Shown: piece after piece, positions 12,701 through 24,700 of the stretch
How the letters are laid out: every line of letters starts with the position of its first letter
Position numbering within the stretch: the first letter of the stretch is position 1
Source of the DNA: Caprimulgus europaeus
Taxonomy: Eukaryota > Chordata > Aves > Caprimulgiformes > Caprimulgidae
NCBI GenBank assembly: GCA_907165065.1
Contig: OU015528.1
Coordinates: forward strand, 68,863,474-68,927,473
Direction: 5' to 3'
Length of the DNA stretch: 64,000 bases
Translations under genes and position numbers: made by a program
The notes under the pieces: model-generated
The model's database searches: none
The model's input: the letters and a program-made list of their open reading frames with translations, nothing else
Told to the model about the DNA's origin: nothing

Positions 12701-15700
12701 TAAAATACTAATGACTTACTATTGAGCTAAAATTTTCATCAGGATAAAACTGCACACATCTTAAAGTGCTCCTTGATTCCTGGAATTAAGAGAATGTGTT
12801 TTGTAACTGATAGAATAGAAAGCATATTGTATAGACTGAAAAGTGACTGGGTACTCCACAGTGTTCTGCACACTCAATCCACTTTGCTAACAGATATGCA
12901 AAAGCTAGGGGACAAAGACAACTTTAAAAACCACGTATAACCCCCCACAATAGCACTATGACATGCTTCCTTCCTGTCCCAGATCATTATCTGCCAGTCA
13001 CCTATAATTGTGTGGGCCCTCACTTGCAGCACAGCATTACATGTCACATATACACATATACATTTTCCATAACTACCTATATGGCAAAAGGAACTGTATC
13101 TTATTTTGGTCAGTTCAAAAAGGGCATCTCAGAAACAAAACACAGAAATATGTTTCTCCATCACAGTTCACTTCCTGTTACCTCTTAACACTCATATATT
13201 TTTGGTGGCTAAAAAGAGTTAAGAAAAAAAATCAATTTTCATTTACATAGAATGCATCAAGTACAAATAGTACCTCAGTCAAAACAACAACAACAAAAAA
13301 ACCCAACCCAGCAAACCCAAAGAGCTACAGCATTTCTAGCCAAGAACCTGCCCTCATTTGGTCACTCAGTAAGTCTGTGTACAACATACTGTCTAGATGT
13401 GAATTCTTTAGAACAGAGGCATTATATTCATGACAATTTTAGCAGATTTAGATCCTTTTGAATAAAAGACCTTTTTAAAGCCAAAACCTAAAAAACCCAC
13501 CCTCTTTATACAAAGCACTAAGACCGCCAGTCTCCTTGCAATTTACTGTGCACAAACAGCAGTTCAGGCAAGTCTCACTTTTGCTTTGAGGCAGGAACAA
13601 AACAGACTAATGAAAAAACAAACTCGACTACTATCACCCCACACACTCAAAACTTTACTGTCATGAGACAGTCAGGAACAAAACTACTAGAATGACTTTC
13701 ATCTCACCTTTGCAACAATGTAGAAAAGCCTTTGCTCCACCATATCCCATTGTGCCCAAATGACATCATCTGCAACTCTGGCTCTTGGAAGCTGACCTGA
13801 GTTTTGAATCACCTAAAGGGAAAGAAAGAACATCAGAAGTCATTGGCCAAATAAGGTTCTGTAACAATTACACAGTCTGTGCTTTAAAGAGAAAAGCAAT
13901 GACAGAAGAGGTGCAGATACTAAGATGCTTGGAAGGAATATGCTACTTGTTAGCTCCACAAAGTACACCTTTGTTGTGTGCAAGGTGCTCAGTTTAAAGA
14001 GATCAGAAGAGCAGTTTGCAGGGTACACCTACTACCAAATATTTTCTTTGAGATTTCCTTGCTCACGAGAAATTTACCACTTAAGCTGCTCAAAGTGAAC
14101 AGAGAAAAACAGATGGCACTCTTCAACACAGAGAAGGGGTGAGTAGTGATATACCACAGTCTGCTCAGAATCAGCCACATCAACTATTGAAGGAAGATGC
14201 ATTAGCTCCAAAAGCTATTTCTGTCCGAAGTCTCAGCCACATGACGGAGAGTACTGGCAGCAGGGAAAGGGCCAGAATTGTGGGAAACCATTGGGATTGC
14301 ATAAACACGCTCTTGAAAGACACAGGGAGATTTAATGTCAACTAAAATTAATCTGTTTGTTAGAAAAACATCAGAATGATCTGTTTCTTCTGGTTACCCT
14401 CAGCCTTTACCCCACTACTGCAGTCCAGCATATAAAACCCATCCTCTTTAAGAGGGGGGATAAACTTTGAGAGAATCATGAAAGATTTCAAAGTGACTGA
14501 TAATCAGGACCTTAACATTTTCCTTCCAATCCTACATTTGTCTCCATAAAATGAAATATTGGTTTTCATGACACAATTCTTTCCTATATTAGCTATATGT
14601 TTACTAATAATCAATCTTTTAAGCAAAACATCCACAATTTGTTGAAGAAAAATTCATGTTAAAAACAGGAAAACGTGATGAGGGGAAAAAGAGATTGGGA
14701 CATTCACAGTACTTGGAGTGTGTAAGTTTTGTGTTTTTCAAATGAATCCTTTACTGGGGGACACAGACTCACAAAAGGCAAAGTTAGGAACGTGACTCTG
14801 CAAATATTTTAAATGGTTTAAAAATGTATATACACTATGTTGACTCCCAACATCTAGCATATAGACACATTCAGCAACAAACAAAAAAAACATTAAAATA
14901 AGTAACTTTCCACAGAGGTGAACTTGGCAGTGTTAGGTTTATGGTTGGACTAGATGATTGTAATGGTCTTTTCCAACCAAACTATTCTATGATTACACAG
15001 TATACAGGTTTTTCAATCAGCTTTGTGGTTAGCTGCATAAGTTGCCATACTATCAATACTTTCTTTAATATACTTTGTGTTGCCTGAGTATAAAACTACA
15101 AAAACAGTTAGCTAAAATTGCAGATGTTTAAATTTTCAATTAAAGCAAAAAAATGCTCAAAACCCAAGATTTTTCAAGTCTTACCACTTTGTGTTCTTCT
15201 TCTGCAACAACACGAATGTCAAACTGTTCAATATCTTTAAAATACATTAAAAAAATTATTACAAACATACACTTCTATATGCTTTTATACAGCTTACTTA
15301 AACAATTTCACCTCTTGAATGCTACAAGAACACATTAAGGCCAGGAAAGTTCAACTCAGAGTAAGAGGAAATCTGTGATATATAAACACAGGTGCCTACG
15401 CAGAGACCTGGACTCTCCTTTCCTGAGCCGAGGCTGGCCTCAGCCGCACATCGTGGAAACGGTTCTCTGGCCTCATCAGCGCAGCACTGTCAGGAAAAGC
15501 GCTAACTGAAACAGGCCAAACCAAGCCAAGGACACACCGGCAAAGAAAGAGCATGCAGAGCTGCACGTCTGTGCCTGACACGACACCCTAGCCCCGTTTC
15601 ACTTCCTGGCACGAACACCATCTCACCGTCCTTTCGCACGCAAAGTTCCTAAAAGTTTCTGGTAGTTTGCCTGTGCGAAGGGTGCAAGATTCACACAGCA

Positions 15701-18700
15701 GAGGGTGTAAGTGCTTCTGATATAGTTCCCAGCACTACATGAATGTATGATGAGGTGAACTCTGCCCACCTAAGTGCAGCTACCTAAAGGTTGGTGTCTA
15801 GCTTAGCAAAAATGGGTCTCTCCAGAAAGACAGCAAAAGCTATCTCACTCTATAATGAGACTGAGAGGCAAGAGGGATAAACAGCCTTTTCCAAGTGTCC
15901 ACCTCTATTCATTCCCTCCTAATAGATTAGGCTGAACATGCAAAGTTTGCTGAATCCAAGGAATTACTTATTATTATCCCACTTGTCACACAGTTAAATC
16001 ACAATCCATTTCTCATACTCAACTAATTTGCTCTGAATTTGTATAGGCAGCTATGAAACTCTATTTTAGCTTTTTTAGAAAAAAAAGATAACTGACAAAC
16101 GCATGAACTAAGCAAATAATTGCAGTGAAAGCTGGCCATTCTGCTAACATTGAAAAAAAATCATCCCATTCAATTATACAGTTTTTGAGAGACATTTGGA
16201 ATACCTAATATAGCTCACATCATCCCCCCCCTTGTGTTTCTCCCCTAAAAGTCTAGCAAAAATATAATCTCTAACAATCTTCTTAAAGTAAAAGAGTGAC
16301 AACATACTTTCAAAAATATTAACTCACATTTATCTTCTGAAACTACCAAGAGGCGACTTTCTGTAGAAGTATTTCTGCCTTCAACTGGGTAAAGAAACTA
16401 TACAGAAAGTTTCAGAAAAGTAAGCAAATAACATTTTAGGTCAGTGTTCTAAACTAGTTTGGAGTTCTTTTTAACTGGATATTTACGTAATTTTAAATTT
16501 AAAAAGGCACACTAATGACACTTAATTAACAAAAATAGTTATTATTACGGACTAATAGTCACCAATCACTGTAATTGCAAGCTTCAGGGGATTGAAAAGA
16601 AATAAAAAAGTAGCCTTCATGTCAAAGAAATATTCTACATCAAACATTTTATTAAGTTTCTCCTTTTTTTTCATTCCATGAAGAAACATGGGCACACTAT
16701 CTCTGAAATAGCTGCAAGATCACATGACATATTTCTGCACTCAATCACTTTTTCTCTTTAGCATGGATTAAAAGGTTTTATATTTAGATTAGTTGAATAA
16801 TTTACCTGTACTCGAACACAGCTATCCACAGCCTTTAGGACTCTCACATTATTAATGGGATGAATTTCAATTAGCAAGGTTAAATACTTGGATACTGCAA
16901 AAAGAACATTTTTTAGATAACACTCTTTTTTTTTTTTTTACACACAATTTTGTTTTCTAAGAAGAAGTTACACGGAAAACAAAGCAAAAGGGTACAATAT
17001 TTCTAACAGTAGTAAAACGATCCACTTGTAGTACCTGACTGTAATAGCCGACTTACTCTTTCTTCCTCTGTGTATTGACGGAAGCTGACCGCTAAGAAGA
17101 AAAAAATAAATATTAAAAAAATAAAATAAAAATCAACACAACCCCAGTCAGCATGCATATTTGATATTATTCTTATTACATTCTTGGAGAGCAAGCATCA
17201 CAAATTTTATTTACCAAAACATGTATGTTAAAGGAATAACAGAAGCTCTTCTAGGTGCACGGAGCATGTACAAATGCAGGAGGGGGAAGTGAACAAAGGG
17301 TCAATGTGTCTTAGATTTTTGTTTAAAAAGAACAACAATACTGTCATAGCTGTGTCATTATGTTGTTACCTACACTATTTGGTGATGGAACCACCAAAAT
17401 GTATGGACTGCTGTGGGTAACATCTGGGTCAAAATAGATTTAACTAATTCCAGACCCAAATGGATCAGCCTACTAAACTAAATCATCTTTACTAAGACAC
17501 AAAAAAATTTAATGATAAAACACATACTTACCCAATAACGTCCTTTCATTGTTGACCGAACAACTGATTATGTGGAGATCCCTCTCAAACATATAGAGGT
17601 GCTACAGAAAAACACATTAATGCTAATTAATTTTTTAACTATATAAAGAAAACCATCTAATTACTACTTCTTAAGAAAACACTGCTGACCAGTACACCAT
17701 TTTTGCTTTTAAACCAAATCATTTCACAGACAGAAGAACCATATTTCAAGCCTCAGTTGTATCACTTCTCCTTTTACTTGTCTGCTTCTTAGTGGTTCTT
17801 TTGAGCTCTATGTTGCAACTGCAGCCCCATAGATCTTTATGTAAATATGAAATTTCACCCACTTCATACTGTGATGGGGACACCTGCAAAGGCCTGTTAT
17901 GACGCCAGCCGCTGAATTGCGGTACATTCAGATTTAGGGTAATTTCCTACAAATTGTTGCATGAAGCAGACTGAGGATGCACACATAACAAAGGAAACCC
18001 AAACCATTTACTTCTTAGCATACATGTTCAGTGTGAACAGGAGTGGAAAGGGCTTGAATTGGTTGTTTAGAAACAAAGATTGCAGACGTGGCACTTTACT
18101 ACTCCCAAGTCATTCAGGTGTCCTGTAATGTTCTGTATCTTAATACTACCGAGCATCATTCAAATACCTCCTCTGGTCTCTCTTCTGTTTCCAACAAGCA
18201 TATACTCCTTAAGGACCCAACATACTGTGTTGCAAGGCATCAAAATCTGAAACACTACAGCACAGTCTTCACCAGGGAGAAGCCTGTTATTGCTCTCACC
18301 TCATTTTGTTTAGTTTGAAGATCGTACAATCCAATGTGAGTATTTCTCTGATTTCCCTATGGAAGAAAACAAATTAGCACTGGCCATGTAAATATATACA
18401 AAGTTAAACATGGTTTTTATTTTTTTCCTACCTCCCTCTCCTCTTCCCCCTGCCCCTTGACACGCATCCTTACACACTTCCCTCTCCTATAAACAGGCAG
18501 TTAATTATCTAATTACAAGACAGAAGAAGATTTTTTTTTTCCTTTTAGAACTAACACATGGGATAAAGCTGAACCATGGCCAATCCACAACACACAAGCC
18601 ACTGCATAAGCCAAGTGCCTGATCTCTCACTTTGGTTCTAAACTGGTTTGACTTTAGCTGTAGGCAGTAGGGCCAGGAAGAGAGATGACTGTACAAGAAT

Positions 18701-21700
18701 GAAAGGGGATGCTATAGACCCTGGAAGATTTAAAGCTGGTATTCCAAACCTCACCAACTCTGCGGGTCATTGCTCCAAAAGGGAACACAGAAACATCAAA
18801 CAGCTTCCAATGATCTGGCTGCAGGCTGGAAAAAGGAGTTTAGCTCTGCCTTAGGAAATGATTGTTTGAAGGCTAAATATATTTCACAAGCTCAGATGAC
18901 ACTATTAGCCTGCTGCTTTTGAAAAGAAACATAACACACATCCTTTCTAGCTTATTGATAATAACATAAAATTATTTTGTTTGGGGCACTTCTAAGACTG
19001 TATGAATCAAAACTTTTGTTCTTGCTAATTTTTACCATGCTTTAAATTTTCAAAATATTTTTTAAAAGCCCCATAAATTCTGCTTGGCAGCATATATTGT
19101 ATATCAAATCAAGTCAAAGTCTATTAATGTAGTCTGGGTATAGGCACTAAATTGCTAGACTGTTGAAATTAAATTCAGGCACATAGTCTTGTACTCAAAC
19201 AGTGAGCATTACTGTTTTTAACTACAGTTTGGGGGAGATAAGAGAAAGCTGTGGTTACGTACAAAGTTATGGCATCTTGCTTTGTGAAGTTAAAACAAAA
19301 GGCCGAGTATTCTCTTCCTAAGGGGTCTATTTCTGACTGTCTCATTATTGTTGTGGCAATGACAAAAGTCTTTGACTTTTGATTGAAAAAAGGAAAACAA
19401 AATGTCTTTATATTATGACACAGTAGGCTTCAGGCCTACTCATTTAAAGTTAAGCAAGTGCTTTCACAAATAACCAGACTCTCCAAGCACCTCTGAAATG
19501 CTAACATCCTCTGCACTTAGCTGCTTTAAAAAAAATATACTTTACAAGACTGGTAATAGGACTACATCAGTGCCCTATCTGTGCATAAGCTAACATGCTT
19601 GTTTTCATATTTTCTCTACAGATTCTTGCACTGCCTTGCAAAATAGAAGCACTGACACTAGAATTCTGTTAAAAGTATCTTCCTTTACACCATCAATGTC
19701 ACAAAAGATGAACGCTTTCAGAATTACAGTACAACGCAATACTCTAAAACAAGCTTGAAAATAAAAAAGCTCATTCTCCACCTTCCCCCGATTTCAGGCA
19801 GAATGCACTTGATTTTCTTCCACTTAGCAGACAAAGGCTGTTTTCTATTTGTATCTATTAGGAAACAAGTCAGGGCAGCTCAGTTTAGTTTATATCCTTG
19901 TTTGTGCACTATCCTCACTGACAATGTCACAGCTAAAGTTTGCTGCTAAAAAACCAACAGGAAAGGCTCCCAGACATAGAGCTGTGTCTTGCAGAAGTGG
20001 TATCACATTAGTTATAAATAGGTTATCATAAAGGGGGGAGAGAGAGAAAAAGATATTAAACTGCCTTAACAATGCCACAAGATCTGTATGTAGCCTGTTA
20101 GAAGCTGTAATTACATTGCGATTCCTCCAACTGAACTTTAAGGAAACAGAAGGACTAGCTGCAGACACAAAAAGCAGTCTGTTTTCCCCAGGTTAGCTTT
20201 CCAGTGTGATGACGTATATTAGCAGAACAGCAAAGCACAAAGAATAATCGTATTTTAGAACAAGTTTGTAAAAATCTAAGAGTCATGTCAAATTGGGGCC
20301 TAAAACTGCTTGTCATTTGCTAAGACACATATACCAGGGCTCTTTTTTATTCCATGTAAATATGAATGGATACTCCTCTTAAAAGGTTTGCAGAAAACTC
20401 CAAAAGCAGAGAATTATACCCATGTGTTGTCAACAGACTGTTTCAGAAAAGGAAACATTTGGATTGAATTCTTGTTAAGTCAGTAGTAAAGTGTAAAAAG
20501 ACAGACATGGACATATAATCCTCCCAACACTTGCTGGTTTTTAGCATTCTACTTTTGAGAGAGAAAAAAAAAAATCAGTCCTGCTTTAAGGTATCACAGT
20601 CCCAAGGTGTGACTGCAGCTGACACAGACACAACTAATGTAACAAATGCAGAGACATCAGGAAAGGCACAGCTCCTTTAGCAGCTCAGGACCCAGCATGA
20701 CCACTGTGCAGCTACAGCCTGGGCAACCACATGTGCTCCTACCAATACACAAGCCATCTAGACTAACACGAGCTTGTGGGCAGACATACCCACATGTTCT
20801 TATAATGCATGCAGACATTTGTGGAGGTATTTATTGACTCCCATCGACATCAACAGCAACTAAGTGGGTACCAACACTTTCAGCTGATGAGCAGAATTTT
20901 TATCGATCCAAGAAAGAAATGTGTACTACACACTACGAACAACTTCTCTCTGGGAGAAGCATCGTATATTTAACGCAATACCACTTTAAGATACATTTGC
21001 TCTTTGTGAGAAAACTCCAGGAAGTATCTTCCACATTGCCCATTAGCAAGTGTAAAAACCACTTACAGTAGAAGCAAACAAAATATGTCAGCATCCTTCC
21101 TGATAGAGGAGTAAATAGATGCTGGTTCTTCAGCAGACTGACCCACTCAGGAGAAAAAGATCAGACTACTTTATCGTGGTCAGAGAACAGGAAAAGAAGC
21201 AGTAGCAGCATCTCCTTCAGGATGGCATTTGAGAGGTGAAAACTGCAGCATAGCTGTGCAGTTTGCTAGTTGCAGTTCTCAGGTTTTATCATCCAGCCAC
21301 TTCTACCACACAGGCTGCAGAAGTCACTTTATTCCCAAAGTTAGGAAAGAGAAACTCCAGTGAACATTTTCAGTGACTCCCTATACAGCCTGTAGCTCTA
21401 GGTCTGGGGAACTAAGCCTGGGTGTTTAAATCCTCCTGAGAGTCATTGGCCAATGCAGTCAATGGAGTCTAGTGGGTATTTGTCCACCTCCTCCACCCCA
21501 CACACCTCCTCCTAAAGTACAGGCTATAAGCGGTCAGTTCTCTAAACTCCACCACCTTTTTTGGCCAGGTCCCTACCACCTACAATGACAGCACAGACAC
21601 CTAGGACAGAGGCAGACACCTATGTTTAGATGTGTGATTCTCAAGCTACAACTCATCCCTTGTGCCAGCTGCAAGAGCCTAAACAGCATAGATGGCAGTT

Positions 21701-24700
21701 GGACTATGCTGTCAGAAGCCCAAAAAAAGCTTCGAGTGAGATTGCATAGATGCTAGAAATAACACACATACACAGTACCAGATCTCCTGTTGGTTACAAA
21801 AGAAATGGCATTTCATTGAGGGTGAAATTCTGGCCCTCGAAAAAGTCAACAGCAAAAACCCTGTAAGACTTAATCAGGTCAGTACTTTACTCTCCATTTC
21901 ATCATTCTTAACCTTTGTCTGAAGTGGAAATGGGTATTTTCCCCTTGCCCACCCATGTTGTAATCAGTTGAGTTTTCATGTTCTAACCTTCACTGCAAAA
22001 GATTTTAAACTACAATAACTCAATTAGGCATAAATACACATACAGAGTTATTCTCTGCTATATTTTTATTAAGTTCTTAGACAGACTTACCTTCCAGGTA
22101 TAAATAATTTTTCCATTTCTTTCAACATTTACGACATAGAGTGCTGATGAATTCTCAGAGGTATCTGAAATTATAAATATCAAAAGGCACAGGACTTTCA
22201 TTTGAGATGGTTCATGATACAATTTATGCACACTTTAAGCAAAGATACTAAATACATTTTTACATAAAAACATTTTGTACATGCCAAAATTAATCTCTTC
22301 TGGAAAGAGAGAGAGAATATTTCTTAAATCATTATTTAAATCTGATAAACTTCAACACAAAATAGTTAAGGGATTACAAAACACAAAGGAAATTATTATT
22401 TATGTCAACTCTTAACTCTTCATTCTGACTGTGATTCTAATGGCCACTGCCTTTTGTGATGAACATGAAATGCACTTTTTCACTATCTTTCATTCACAGA
22501 AAGAAAAATCGTATTTATCCATTATACACAATATGGAGTTCAAACAGTTAAGTTGCACTGCAATCCTCAGAACACTACAGACACAGAACCAGCCAACAAC
22601 TCTCGGTAAGCGTTCAGTGAAGTTTGACACTATTTACTTTGCCATTATCACAAAGCATTGACAGAAGAAAGACATGTGACACTTAGTTTCACAAGCCTGA
22701 TACTATGAACTGGCTTGTACAGCTTGCAATGATAAGAAAAAACCCACGTTTTACAGGTATTATCAGAAGGAAATAAATTCTGTATTTTATTGTGGGAGCA
22801 CAATGAAAATCCTTAGTGTACATTTAACAATGCATAACTTTCTCCTGGTTTCAGATCCCTCAAAGTACACTACAATACCACTATGTTAGGGCTAGCCACT
22901 GAAGACTGAGAAAGTCTCAGCCATATGTTCTGCTCTTCTTTCAGTGGAAACTTCCTGGAATTTAACCACCACCTCAAAATTTCAATATGACTACTACGGT
23001 CTCTACACTTCTCTCTCATATCTTAGTTCCTCAGAACAGAATTTAATCAGAGAAGAAGGTCCACAAGAAAATCTCCATGTCAATTAATTTCTCTATAACC
23101 CAACTCAGAGATCTTAAAGGTGTTGAAAAAATTTTTTGTCAGAAGTGAGCTTCATGTCATTAAACACTGTTGGTGGGAATATGGAGCCAAAGAAGTGGCA
23201 ATCATCTCTGCCCTTGGAAAGTCCTGCAGTAAAACTCTGCTTGTAGAATTACAACTTCTTCACCTCCACAGCTTAGGTCAGCAGACGAAGGGCTGCAAAA
23301 GAACCAATCCAACCTGCCTGCCCAGCGAACTCTTAACAACACACTCAGGAGAATGCAGTTTGATTTCCTGAAGGTCATGTCATGCAGTTCATACAAAAAT
23401 AAGTGGAATAAAGAGAAAAAGGCTGGTTCTCTTCACTTGCTGCTCTCCTTCTATCATCACAGCTACTCCTAGCTCTCATGCAATTAGAAATTCTTACATG
23501 CTATCAAGGGCTTTCAAGTCCTCAGGAAATAAAATAATAAATATGAATAACTACAACATTTGAAACCACTGACACAAAAGAACCATGACTGCCCAAAATT
23601 AGTTGCTTTCTGTGAATAGGTACTTCTTTGATGTTTAAATTAATCTTTTCAAATTCCTCCCTCCCACCTTCACATTCCTAATACAACAGCACTACATCAA
23701 GGAAAATGTCAGCATACACAGACAAAAGCTGAAATGCAAGACAGCAATGCTGGTATCTGACCAGATGCACCTACCAAGCTAGATTCTTCTGATTCTATAT
23801 TACCCAGAGCATTTACTGAACAAAGAGCCTGTATTACATTTTAAAAAGCTGAACAAAATTATCCCTTTCCCAAACACAAGTGAGCACCATTCTGAGATCA
23901 TTATTACATAAATGTACGGGTTGAGTGACTCATTGAATTCATCATGGATGAACTGATAAATTCATAGATTAATTGATGATGCATGGAGAATTTCAGAATT
24001 TTACCTCAAACCCCTTCAGTACACTATTCATCAGTTGTTCAGTAAATTATCTAGTATATGTGAAATAATCTTTTAACAGATTTTGTAACTGATAGCTTGG
24101 TAAATAGTTTTATTTTGTAAAAGAAAAATCCCTGATACTTTCTCATTTACCACCAAACAAGTTCTTATGAAACTATATGATAACAGCCCCTCAAAGTGAG
24201 AAGCAAGTTAAATATTTGGCATTAATCAAAAGCAACCAAAGGAGCTGAGGTTTCAAGTTCATCATACAGTGCACCAACAACCATCTATTACTACTGATGT
24301 AATTAATTAATACAGTATTTTATATATTTAGTTAGTTAGTTTAAGGTTTCCATCAGCTTCTGAAAAGCAGAACCGAGCCAGCTGCCCTGCAGATGAATGA
24401 GAACAAACACAGGCAAAAAAACCACAGGGCCAAGAACACAGGGGGGTCATTCTTTTTTCCAACCACTACACGAAGCGCTGGCTACACGAGCTATCGCACA
24501 CGGATGTGACAGCTAACACTGATCTAATTTTAACTAGTACCCACTGACCACGCAGACAAAAAGTGTTTGAGGTTCCCCCCGCCCCGGGCAGGGGAGTAGC
24601 GTGGGAGTGGGAGTCATGCTAAAAGCCTCCTTTTTTTTTTTTTTTCCTTTTTTTTTTTTGGAGGGGGGGCGGGAAGGAGATAAAATAAATAAATAAAAGT

